Origin: Kappaphycus alvarezii | Lineage: Eukaryota; Rhodophyta; Florideophyceae; Gigartinales; Solieriaceae | DNA: 64,000 bases | NCBI GenBank assembly: GCA_002205965.3 | Contig: NADL03000675.1 | Location: 620,001 to 684,000 of the forward strand | Reading direction: 5' to 3' | In this document: positions 43,079-52,989 of the stretch, piece by piece | Numbering within the stretch: position 1 is the stretch's first letter | Layout of the letters: every line of letters begins with the position of its first letter | Translations under genes and position numbers: made by a program | Notes under the pieces: model-generated | Seen by the model: only the letters and a program-made list of their open reading frames with translations | Database searches by the model: none | What the model was told of the DNA's origin: nothing

Positions 43079-43933
43079 TTACTTGCGATTCGGCTTGTCA
43101 GCGGCGGCGGGGTTCCTTTGAGCTCCTCGGTTGTTTTGACGACGACCTCCCGAAGCAGCTTGCTGCTTATTGAATTCCTTGGCGTAGGCTTGGGAGCGAG
43201 CTCGGCAAATTTTGCTTCGTCGAGCGGTAGAGCTCGGACGAATACGGGAAGTCGTCCTCGCGCAAATACTTCTGAAGCAGGATTGCTTCGGATTTTCCAG
43301 ATTCGAGGGAGTCGGCGAAGAAGTCGACACGTTCGAGGACACGATTGTAAGAAGCGGAGAGGAAATGATGCAGCACGGAGAAGGCTTCAGTGCAGCGTCG
43401 ATGTCTTTTGCAACCAGGGCTTCCGTAACTTGATGGGCACAGGCGAGGGCGTTCTCGCAGTTGTCCCGATATTCCAAAGGACCTCAGCTTCCCACCCGTC
43501 CCTCTGGTCGGCAGACTTGATCCTTCCGAAAAGTCCCTCCGGTTCCGGTATGAACCGATTCGCGGGAAACGGCGCGACAGTAGACGGCTTCCCGAACTTG
43601 TTGAGCTTACCGGTGGCGGCGTAAGCTCGTCGGGCGGCGAAGGCTTCCCCGACGTGTTCAGCGGTAGGTGGCGGCAGTGAAAACTGCAGTTGCCCCACTT
43701 TGAAGGCCTCAGCGGCGGCTGAGGGCTTGTCAGGAAGATTTGGTAGGCTCTGCGGCACCAGACGGCCCGGCGGCAGCAGCGGCGGAAGCGGCGGGGAGCA
43801 CCAGATCCAGACCAGGCGTAAGGAGATTGACGATTTCGGAGAGCTTGCCTTCGATACCGGTAACTTTGTTTTCCAGCGTAAGGAGCCTGGAAGCGTCGGA
43901 TTGTGCAGAAGAGGAAGAGTCGGCATGCGACAT
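43079..43933 (-). pseudogene. gag-like ORF of the DIRS-like element
   Basis: The best start is the ATG at 43933 (MSHADSSSSAQSDASRLLTL), followed by a heptad-like ENKVTGIEGKLSEIVNLL coiled coil. After a shift the reading continues in the 43926-43387 frame (FSLPPPTAEHVGEAFAARRA, GKLNKFGKPSTVAPFPANRF, ADQRDGWEAEVLWNIG). It then moves to another frame at about 43.47 kb (MEYRDNCENALACAHQVTEA) and to a third with FLSASYNRVLERVDFFADSL. It ends in a basic, Gln/Asn/Arg-rich tail (KEFNKQQAASGGRRQNNRGA, stop near 43079), likely nucleic-acid binding. Function as a structural protein is inferred from position. Confidence 0.65.
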
Positions 43934-44064
43934 TGCGGGAGAATGTTGTGTTGTGTGTGAAGGTCGGCCTAGACGGTGATTCGTCCGGAGCTGGTTCGAG
44001 GGATGAGAACAAGCGACGACTTGAGGGACCAGAAGTTGTGCCAAAGGTTTCCAAGTTGTCGGTT

Positions 44065-44270
44065 ATATAGACTGTTCGACGGGTTCTGATCGCACACAAG
44101 TCCTTGAGCAACGGTAAGCTGCCAACGTGCCATATCTCGAGTGGCTTACAGTCCGGAGGATGCAAATGCAATCGAGATAGACGTGACAGCGTGACTTGGT
44201 TCCAGTTGTGGATCACAGCCACGGCGAAGCCCCTTATCATATTCACCCATAATTTTCCAATCATTCCACC
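44065..44270 (-). repeat. direct repeat at the element's 5' side
   Basis: Partner of 39836-40047. Upstream of the gag ORF on the element's strand; presumably contains the promoter. Confidence 0.9.
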
Positions 44271-44274
44271 AAAT

Positions 44275-44910
44275 CAACACAAGCGTCCACCCCAGTATTA
44301 CGAAACGCACTTCCGGCAGCGTGCGTACAGTACAGTACTGTACAGCCGACCACATCTTCCATACATAAAACCAAACCCCCCACAGTAATCTGAGAGGTTA
44401 TTTCCCTAGATTTAAGGTAGGGTGCTGTAATGTTCTTGCATGGTACAGCCGTCGTCGCACTCAGGTGGCAGCTTCCCCCAGCTGAAGAAAATCACTGCCA
44501 CAACGAGCATCATTCACTAGTTCGATACACGTAATCCAACGTCATGTTACGATTCAGACATCATTTGCCAAGAGGACGGAACATGACAACGAGCAGATAA
44601 GACCGAAGTCCATCGTGAGCGAAATTTTATCTGCTGGTGAACAATAGAGGTAGCACTACAAGTTCGCAATAAAGTTCAAACAGTGAATTCAGTGGAGGAA
44701 CGGTAATTGTTGAACTGCGATAACCCGAGATCCACTATAATGGCTGTTAGCGGCTCCGCAAGGTCCAGAGTATGTGTGCTTTACGCGACTGAACTTGATC
44801 AGTTCATCGAGGAGACGAGTACGGAAAAAGTCATCGAAAACGATGTCATCGTCAGGCTACAAGAAGAATTTACCGTCTAAAACATGATGAATTCTGTTCG
44901 CGTCTATTTT
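44275..44910. other. non-coding spacer
   Basis: No frame of note. Contains GTACAGTACAGTACTGTACA (44325-44344), a near palindrome of the TACAGTAC motif common in this window, followed by the CGACCACATCTTCCATACAT block. Confidence 0.4.
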
Positions 44911-44912
44911 GA

Positions 44913-45120
44913 TACCCCCATGCCCGTAAGGTTATTTTTTTGTCATCTTAAGAAAAGGTGACCTAGGGTGAAAAAGACTCAAAAATCACCGTAGAAGTAG
45001 ATCTCATCACCACGCTTGGCGATCCAATCACCATTTTACTGGAGATTTCACCATGTAAGTTGTAAGGTGACCAATCAGCCGAAAAGTAGACGATCACCGC
45101 AGTTAATGGTGATGAAAGTG
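44913..45120 (+). repeat. left terminal inverted repeat
   Basis: Repeated inverted at 49840-50048. Contains sub-repeats of the form ATCACC and GGTGA/TCACC roughly every 20 bases, giving possible transposase-binding sites. Confidence 0.85.
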
Positions 45121-45329
45121 CTGTTAATCACCAACTGTACCAGCACCCAACAATACACTCAAAGTCATGGCATCATCTTAAAAGGGTCTCGTTAGCGCTC
45201 CTACCACCTCTTCAGTCCGAGAACAAACCCGCGTTCCTCTCCAGTTTAATCGGCTCGCGTCCATGCTCTTCAGCGCGCCTGTCCCGCACCCACCATTTAG
45301 CCGCACTGTTCTACGGCACTGGGTCAAAT

Positions 45330-46100
45330 GGGAGGGATGAAAATCGGGGGCTGCGGCGCGGAAGGCTCAATGGCCGTCTGTCATGTGCCCCTTCCCCCCA
45401 CACTGCTCTTCGAGGACTCCACCTCGGGACCGAAATCCCTATCCCACCTCAAGTCCTTCCTCCTCCCAGCCCTTATAAAGACTCCGCTCCTCCCTGCCAA
45501 TCTCCTCTGCAACGGTCGTAGATCTGTCGTTCGTGAAACCGACATTACCCGGGACACAACCCGTATCAGTACTGGATGTCAACTGCTGCGCGTCCCACCC
45601 CAAACCGGCAGTCCCAAGTCCACGGTCTCAAGCCGAGCCGCGTCCATGAAGATTGTGCACACTCTCGAGCATCTGCCTCTGTCTATACTCTCAGAAATTA
45701 TAGCGTTTATACAACAATAAACTTGACGTTGCTATTCCTCTACCATATGTCGATTTTCTCGTTTGAGCGCTCGCAGATGGCAATTTTTCGGCCTCCTGCT
45801 CAGATATTGAAGCGCGCACAAGCACTTGGTCCGTAGGCCACTTTTTCCAACAGCTTCTGCATATCGCCTGCCTACAAAGAGAGCACCATTGTCGTTCCCT
45901 GCCCCCCTTTCTTTCGAAACCTGCGGCCGTCCATTGTGTATACATAGTTGAAAGAACATAACGCGCAGTATGTAGCCTTCCCCTTACTCTCATATGACTT
46001 GACATATTCGAAAGCCTCTTTTCCTGTCGTCCTCCCGATTTATTTCTCAGCAACGTTCTTAGTGTATAATGGTTTAATTAACTCCACGCCAATCCCGCTA
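45330..46100. other. left interior of the TIR element, no gene supported
   Basis: A 130-codon plus-strand frame (45328-45720) and a 120-codon minus-strand frame (46053-45691) exist but neither has recognisable content, and the minus frame lies past the transposase C-terminus. Confidence 0.35.
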
Positions 46101-46109
46101 CTTATGCGC

Positions 46110-47334
46110 GCACATGCTGTCCTTAATTTCTTGCATTCCAGAGCCAAAACACGGGCAAAGTCTGCAAACTTCCCGCATTTAGAAACCGCGTGTCGTAGCT
46201 CCTTGAACCTTTCTCAATATCGACGCTGACTGACCCGGTAGTTGACCTCTTGACTTTGCTTGCTATAGTCCGTATGCAATGGCTGCATTGTTAACCTGCG
46301 CGCAATGAGCCTTCCTATGACGCTTATGATAGGATTCTCGCTGGCATTGGTAAGAAGGCTCAAAAGTGCTCGACTGAACTCATCCATGCCACCTTTCAAT
46401 GAGTTCCAAAAACCAGTGCTGCGGCCTGATCATACGAACTGGTGGTAAAGCGCCTTCTGTCGAAACGAACTTTTACATGGCTCAAATTGTAAAATGAGCA
46501 GAAGGAGTTCAAGTCAGAGGCGTGCGAATGCTGCACTAGCTCATCGTACATGAGAGGAATCGAATGAGCACTTAAACTAATCCAGTTAAATACCGTCTTA
46601 TGAATAGCAGTCAAGCAGTACAGATATGAGTTTCGAAGAAACTCAGAGAGGTGTAGGATGACGGCATATATAATTTCCCCGTGACCCATCGAACTCCCCT
46701 TGGTAACCACAAACGTAACCTTCTTTTTCCAAGTACCACTGCATGATACAGAACTTGAATTCGGTATTCTGTTGACGGCATCAGCTCACTGAAGCACAAA
46801 ATGGACAAATGACAACTGCCAATTTCCTTCGGAGGTTATTGCATAGCTTTTGGACCTTCGCTTACTCGCCTCTTCGATAGTGCGCAGCGAGGTCATCGTC
46901 TTAATCTCGACAGGCATGATATCAACATCAGAGCTTGTCACTAACACCGCCGCAATCCCATCGGGACTCAGCGAGCGTGGTGGTCGTTTTAGACTGTACC
47001 GATCCAACCACTTGAATATGATCGATCGAAAAAGAGGTTGATACAGGCAAATCGACGGCCGCGTCGACCTCCAAAAAAATGTTGCTCTCCACTGCCTTGT
47101 GATTTCGAAAGAAGCCGGGAAGCGCTCGTAATACTTTCTCTTCATACTACCTCCCATCCCCGGAGTGGATATGAGTGGCTTCATCACCCAACAGCTCAGC
47201 GATGCCTGATAGAGGCTTTTCAGCAGCCGCTCTTTCCGCGTATCATCATCTGGCTCCTCTGCCCTCCCCCTCGTGCTCCTCCAACACGAGCCTTCCCGCA
47301 GCCGTCTCAGTCTGCAAATACAGAATCTTCTCAA
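46110..47334 (-). pseudogene. PD-(D/E)XK (YqaJ/lambda-exonuclease-like) domain in the C-terminal half of the transposase
   Basis: The 182-codon frame 47334-46786 reads LYQASLSCWVMKPLISTPGM, later PRSLSPDGIAAVLVTSSDVD then IMPVEIKTMTSLRTIEEASK. SPDG with VEIKT 20-25 residues later is the Asp...Glu-x-Lys signature of PD-(D/E)XK nucleases of the YqaJ/lambda exonuclease type. The next frames (46710-46396 and 46399-46214) continue GHGEIIYAVILHLSEFLRNS, then SYDQAAALVFGTHWNSLKGG, MDEFSRALLSLL, and a stop-broken tail to about 46.11 kb. I recall similar transposase-nuclease proteins in oomycete and algal genomes, from memory only. The catalytic residues are kept although the gene is broken. Confidence 0.6.
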
Positions 47335-47539
47335 TTAACTACCGCTTACTCGCAGTGGTGGGCTGACGCTGCCCAACGCTGCTCAGAATTGCAAACAGAT
47401 GGTCGCGCCGCATGGATCCCAGAGACTGCGATGTCCATTCTCATATCGTATCAACGCGCCCGTGCGGTCCTGCTCCTGCACGGCTTCTTCGTTTGTCTTC
47501 ATACCGTCTCGTCGACGATGAAACAGAACTTAGATCGTA

Positions 47540-48980
47540 GCTCAACTCCTGTCGCTTCTTCTTCGGCAGGTAAGGATTACTGAAGATACAAACGCGTTCC
47601 CGCCAACTGCTTTGCCATAACCCCATGTTTTCTTCCAATCGAGACGCCACTGCCTGAAAAAGCCGTGTGAGGTTCGAGAGGTGTACTTGAAGGCCCAGGC
47701 GAGAAACCAGCCCGGGTCTTCCGACTGAAGAAGCGTGAGATGTGTGACGTTGGAGAGAGTTTGTTGAAGCGTCATGTTGATGGCGGTGTTCATGGTGGTG
47801 GAGCGCGTAGACACACTGCTTTCAGAAATATTACTGACGGTGTTGCTCTGGTACATGGCGTGGCTTGCAAGTACCTTTTCCATGCAGGCACGATTCCGGT
47901 AGTTGTGTTTAGGGACCAGCGTGAATTTGTGCATATCGAACATGGTTTGGTAGTTGTGGTAGATTGCTGCAATGTGTCCGCTGAACGATTCCCGATACAC
48001 GCCTGCGTGTACGGGTCTCCATCGATTGCCGCTCATTTTTCGCTTCGCACTGTACACCGCGCGGATCCCTTTCTCCCCGATCCTCATCCCCTTGTGGCGC
48101 TTGGTGATGGCGCCGTCACCGGACACAAAGGGAAAATATAGGGACCTTTTATGTGTCCCCAGGCCAGTGGCCCCAATGTTTCGTCAATAAACGCGATTGT
48201 GCTCTGGGAGTTGTAACTACGGTTGGATGCGAAGACAGCGCGACCATGGGACGGATGGATCTATTGGCCGGTACCCCTACACGAGTTGTAAAACTCGCTG
48301 CCAGGTATCGAGAACCTGCTCATCGGGACGCGAGTAGTGACTGTCAATAAAGTCGGGGTTGCGTGCGGAACAGATGGCGTTCTTGACTGGTCCCAGCGCC
48401 TTCTGCGGGTTGTTGACATGGCTTACGTCGGTAAATTGTGTCACTGGCCTCGAGCGAAGGCGCTGGTGATCGTCGTCGAGGCTGAATATTGTGGCACCGG
48501 GGACGTAACAAATGATTGCTCTAGTTCAGTGATTAAAGCGTTCCCCTTGTCGGTCTGTTTGACCAGCCGGTCCCACTTGCTTCCGCCCTCTGCCGTCGAT
48601 CCCTCTTGCAGCAGAACGAGGACCAAACCTAGCTGTACCGTTTAGCAGAGATACCGAGACTGAAAAAGAAGTCCTTATTACGAGGGTTAGCTATAGTTCA
48701 CACGTTAGAATGATAAGAAGCCGCAAGTATGTGCATGGCAATAATACCTCTTAGCTCCGATATGTCTGTCATTTTTTGGTTGCGCAGCTGCAGGACTCGA
48801 TTAATGGCCGAGGTGATTTTTTCAAGAACGTGATCAGGTAGAAACACGTTAAAAGCGTCCATTCGCGGTAAACTGGTGGCCGTCACAGCCGATTTGGGTT
48901 TCTTGGAAGCCTCTTCCCCAACAGACTCAAGATGCTTGTTTGCCTCATTGATAAAGCGCTTTGCAAGGTACTTGTCCACA
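47540..48980 (-). pseudogene. piggyBac-like transposase, N-terminal and catalytic part
   Basis: The N-terminal frame 48979-48698 reads FLPDHVLEKITSAINRVLQL then TDISELRGIIAMHILAASYH, similar to the piggyBac N-terminus (El..flgi.i..). After frame changes, FSLDDDHQRLRSR (48466-48486 region) is the first catalytic Asp block and VNNPQKALGPVKN follows. Further on, ASNRSYNSQSTIAF (about 48.22 kb) corresponds to the second block, where relatives have Asp-Arg-x-Tyr and this copy has Asn. The 194-codon frame 48126-47542 gives HKGMRIGEKGIRAVYSAKRK, YRESFSGHIAAIYHN and LLQSEDPGWFLAWAFKYT. The region between the N-terminal frame and the first Asp is shorter than I would expect. The Asn plus shifts indicate an inactive enzyme. 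Confidence 0.55.
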
Positions 48981-48989
48981 GTGTATACC

Positions 48990-49840
48990 TCTATTGAAAC
49001 AGGCTCAAAGGGGCCAGATTATTCCCATTTAGACAGCCTACCACGTTGACCTCGTCCAGAGTGGTCTTCTTCAGCTCCGCTGGCGGACTTTATAGCTTAT
49101 TAACCTACTTGGTGGTCTTCCCAGGGGTCTCGATCTGAAAAAAATGAATGGGGTCAGCAAACAGGGCATACCACTAATCCTCTGCGACCTTTTTGTCACA
49201 GTTGATTCAGGGAGAGTGCTGTAAAGCGTGTTTAAAGTCTCTTGTGGGATTCCGCAGCCATTAGATCTCACTATCAGATATCTGGTTTAGTCCGTCCTCA
49301 ACATCCACCATATCGCTTTCCTCCTCTCTTGTGTCCTTTTCCATGCCGAGCAAATCTGCTTGTAAATCTTGCGAGAAGGGTCTATCACTGTCATCAGATA
49401 ACTGTGAGGTACTCTCAGATTCAAAATTCATTTCGTGCCGCAGATTCCTATAATATTTCAGCCGCAGAATGACAAAGATTAAGTGGAGTACTGGTATGAT
49501 CAGAAGGGTCCTGTGAAGCAAGGCGGGACGAGTCAGCAGGTTCCTCAGATAAAATTTAATCTTGGTGAAGCAGTGGCACCCAGATTAATCTCTTTCTGGG
49601 ACGGCTGGAATGCAGAAATAGTAGGCTGCGAAGGGTGTGTTCTCCGTCGTGGTGATCCATGAGACTTCCGATTTTGAGTGGTTATAATATGAGCCTCTAC
49701 GAGGGGTTTCATGGTTGTGGAGAGAAAAACGGCGATTGAAACCTGGCCTATGGTGGGTGAGAGAAGGGCGAGATAGTTTTTGGCAGGTGATATGTTGACC
49801 TTGAGGTGAGTCTACGGCAGTGTAAGGGTACCCATGGTGA
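48990..49840 (-). other. right interior, possible acidic transposase N-terminal extension
   Basis: The 86-codon minus-strand frame 49521-49261 is acidic and Ser-rich (STSQLSDDSDRPFSQD, EEESDMVDVEDGLNQISD). Acidic leaders of this kind occur before piggyBac transposase domains, so it might be the true N-terminus, interrupted downstream. No catalytic content. Confidence 0.3.
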
Positions 49841-50048
49841 TTTTCATCACCTAAATCACCACGCACGGAGGTGATCGTCTACTTTTAGCGTGATTCGCTA
49901 ACTTACATGGTTAAATATCCAGTAAAATGGTGATTGGATCACTAAGCGTGGTGATATGATCTACTACTACGGTGATTTGTGAGTCTTTTTCACCCTACGT
50001 CACTTTTTCCTAAGATGAAAAAAAACGTCACCTTACGGGCATGGGGAT
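49840..50048 (-). repeat. right terminal inverted repeat
   Basis: Inverted partner of 44913-45120; ends GCCCGTAAGG...GGGG read from the outside in. Confidence 0.85.
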
Positions 50049-50049
50049 A

Positions 50050-51650
50050 CAGTGGGAAGGGAGGTGAATAGTAGGGACAACTCAGCATTGACTATAATGC
50101 TGCGTAGATTAAGCAGCAATCAATAAATTTATATCTCAAATGCAGAGAGTTTCACCTGAATGTGATGCAGTACAGCCTATCTACTCGCAGTCCTGACATG
50201 GACTAGATTACTCTCTCTTCCGGTACACAGTTATATTTGGTGCTTCTTATCCAACCAAAGGTTCCCGAGGAGAATAGATTCCCTCTATCAGCTCTTCAAC
50301 ATTCACTCAACACGTTTCAGTTGAGCAGAGCCTCTGGAAGAAGGAGCCTGACACAACAGACTGTCCTTCAATTCGAGTAAGGGACAACAGGCTTTCCCTA
50401 CTAGCCCAGTAATTGTGCCCAGAGATCCAGTCCTAATGCACCCTTGCACTAGCCAAGTTCCGAATTGCCCAGGGATTCCCCAGTAGTTAGCGAAATGGAT
50501 GTAGCTAGCCCGCTTTTTGAGCAGTGATACCCCACTTATTAAATTTATACTGCAAAAGTGGACCATAGAAATATCTCAGAACAATAGCACAGAACAATAG
50601 TACTGAAAATAGTCGTATCCGTCCTTTTTTGTTTATTTCTCAGAGAAAACGATTTATGTTTGTAACGTCTCTGTCACACCGCTGTGTAAAAGAGACTTGT
50701 TCGCTTTTGTTATTTCAGTTCTCTATTACACATTGGTGTAACCGAGAAACTGCATCGTCTTGAATAAATTGAAAAGATGGATTTTCCTTCAATGTTTTTG
50801 TTTGGCGTGGAGTCCCATATAATCTTTTTGTTTAATAAGTTATGTTATAGATAGTGCAATTATGTAGTCATAACTCTTCTTTCTAGTAAGTTCTATTGAG
50901 TTAACAAGAGTATATAAGTTCTAGAGTAGAGGGGTAGTACTGTATTTATAAAGAGGGGTCATATGGATTCTTGTGGAAATCCGACTACACTCCATTGACC
51001 GTTTGGCCCCAACTTTCTGAGACCCACTGCCATCGTCTCCACTGTTCCTGTAGTGGCGAATCTGTGACGTTTCTATCTGTTTCAATGCATTGATTCAAAC
51101 ACGACAAGCAACTACAAGTTGCTACTTTACAAAAAATATATATTGCTACATGTAAAAGCATAGAGCGGTTGTAACATTGAGGCCTGTTCCAACACAAAAG
51201 CTTTTTGAATAGAGAATAAAATATTATCAATGCTGTATAACGTGGCCTCTGATGATTGGGCATCCATAATTCTAGGCACAATCATCTTGTGGGGCTTCCA
51301 CGAAATTCTGCGCATGTATTTAATATTACATGCATATTTGCAACTCCAAATGGGTTTCAGCCTAATCCATACATCTCAATAAGGACCCCCCCCTTTATGC
51401 CCCTAAATTCTGTGACAGTTCCATAGTAAATAATTCCATAGTAAATAATTTCGTATGGAAACTGCTGATCTTCTTCAGATGTGCCCCTCAATTACCGTCA
51501 CCTCTTTCACACCAACTTCCTCACACACCTTCAACGATTTCATATACTCAACAGCATTTTTGAAGCTCTCCGGGAGATTCAATCCGTTCCGCGCGATACC
51601 AGCGTAGAAGTTCTTCAATAATTCGCACACCAATCACCACAACAACCTAC
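50050..51650. other. non-coding stretch
   Basis: Moderately AT-rich with frames of up to 98 codons and no motif. One end of the Harbinger element probably lies here but I could not place its terminal repeat. A CCCCCCCC run is at 51387-51394. Confidence 0.4.
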
Positions 51651-51655
51651 ATCTA

Positions 51656-52822
51656 GTGAAGCACAGAACACGGCTCATTCCACCACCACAGCGCCTCCAG
51701 AAAATGTTGCTTCGATCATTTCTACATCAGCACATCCCAACACAAGCCACTGTGCTCGAACCACGACGATTAACTGAAGCTATTCTATTAAACGCGCTCC
51801 GGCGTATCGGACTCTCTGGCTTAGGGGCCAAGTCCATACTAACAAGTCGGCTAAGCCAAGCTGGTGTTACAGACTGCACACGAATAGTGCAACTGGCCCG
51901 CTTATGGGAGTAACATAAATCCGTTAATCCAGAGGTACAAACGAATTCCTGTCGTACAGGAGCAGAACGCGGCCGCGCACCAAGCCGTACAAAACATGAG
52001 AAAACCTTTCTATGTCACTTCATCGCGGATGCACGTCATTCTACTATAGCAGCAAGGATGTATCAACGAATTGAGACTCTCTCATAGCTTGATCCTGGCC
52101 GCCAGGACCCTTTTGGGAACGAATTTCTTGAACTATTCATTGAAGAGACGTTCGATGCAGAAATTCCTGAGGCTGTGTGAGGTGTTACTGGGGATTTATT
52201 GATACAGTTTAATCCCACATCGCATCCGCACAAACGGAACGGAACAATCCTGAAACAGAAGTGGGACAAGCTGCCATCACCGTACACAGTTGCATGTGAA
52301 AGGTACAAGTCCGGAAAAGGAGATCCAGACACCTTCCCAGACTTCGCCAATGGGGATAATAGTCTTTCGTACGTGCATCGCGTGTTGTACAACCACTCAA
52401 GTCTTGATGCGGTTGTAAGAGCAATCCAACCAAACGCTCAAATTGAGGCTGTTCTAAGTGAGCTAGAAGCTAACAGATCATCGATTACGCAGGTTCAAAA
52501 TTCTGTACGTAAGTGCAGAAGAAAAGATAGGATTGAATCAGTCGCTGTTGCACTCAGCAAAATATCAGAATCCAGCACGAAGCTGAAACCAATTGTAATA
52601 CAGGACTCTCGCTCACTTTCTGCGAAAGATCTAAGCATAATGCACTTAGAGAGGGCGAAAAAAGTGGCTTCAACCGTGACACTTCTTATTAAGCTAGAAA
52701 GCAAAAATACAACTAACATAGACAGCCTTCCTAGCGTGAGTAAGGAATGTTCCGACCGCACAAGACGGCTCCTTGAAAATCGCTTGGCACAGACGCGTAG
52801 AATTATTGAGAGCACAATTTAG
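51656..52822 (+). pseudogene. Harbinger accessory DNA-binding protein with SAP-like and Myb-like parts
   Basis: One frame runs from ATG at 51656 to the stop at 52822, broken by three in-frame stops (51913, about 52.09 and 52.18 kb). Near residues 37-70 the sequence RRLTEAILLNALRRIGLSGL then GAKSILTSRLSQAG fits a SAP DNA-binding motif (LxxxLxxxGLxxxGxKxxLxxRL). After the stops, from 52199, TILKQKWDKLPSPYTVACER then YKSGKGDPDTFPDFANGDNS resembles the Myb/SANT-like helix region of PIF/Harbinger companion proteins, and the C-terminal 120 residues are helical and basic. In the family this partner helps bring transposase to the TIRs. The companion role is inferred from the adjacent transposase. Confidence 0.6.
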
Positions 52823-52989
52823 TATGGACAACGAAGCGTCAGAGAATGTCAGTGACACCTTAAGTTAACATAGAATATACGTAGTACCATATATAAGTTT
52901 CTAGATACATTGTCTGCGACGAGCCCTAGATTCAATTTCAGCTGTGAAATCGTCCCGGAGCTGAGATGAATCAAGACCACGACGTCTGC

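Larger units (their letters stand above)
39836..44270 (-). mobile_element. DIRS/Ngaro-like tyrosine-recombinase retrotransposon
   Basis: About 210 bp direct repeats (39836-40047 and 44065-44270) flank an interior whose minus strand holds, in order, gag, RT, RNase H and a tyrosine recombinase instead of an integrase. This combination defines the DIRS order. A methyltransferase domain as in DIRS1 is not seen, which points to the Ngaro or PAT side. Split internal repeats of the expected type could not be completed. Frames are broken in several places but the RT YMDD, RNase H and recombinase catalytic residues are all readable, so this copy is comparatively young. Confidence 0.85.
44913..50048 (-). 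mobile_element. DNA transposon with ~200 bp TIRs, piggyBac-like transposase and PD-(D/E)XK nuclease domain
   Basis: The 44913-45120 sequence and the reverse complement of 49840-50048 match over about 200 bp with small gaps, for example CATGCCCGTAAGG, GGGTGAAAAAGACTCA, AATCACCGTAG and CCAATCACCATTTTACTGGA. The ends are CCCC(C)ATGCCCG, flanked by GATA on the left and ATAC on the right; a TTAA duplication typical of piggyBac is not visible. The minus strand between 48.98 and 46.11 kb encodes the transposase. Many stops and shifts make it inactive. Confidence 0.8.

Noticed and set aside
43167-44264. 365-codon minus-strand frame as the gag of the DIRS-like element
   Set aside because: It starts inside the terminal direct repeat and its composition is Arg/Ser/Pro noise for most of its length; the better gag start is the ATG at 43933 in another frame. 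Only its last ~70 codons look like gag.
46850-47583. plus-strand frames of up to 181 codons in the piggyBac-like element
   Set aside because: They oppose the minus-strand nuclease domain whose SPDG and VEIKT motifs are specific; the plus frames have none.
44913-50048. MULE (Mutator-like) assignment because of long TIRs
   Set aside because: The protein blocks (FSLDDDH, LLQSEDPGWF and the N-terminal segment) fit piggyBac-type better than the MULE transposase, and no 9 bp flank duplication is visible.
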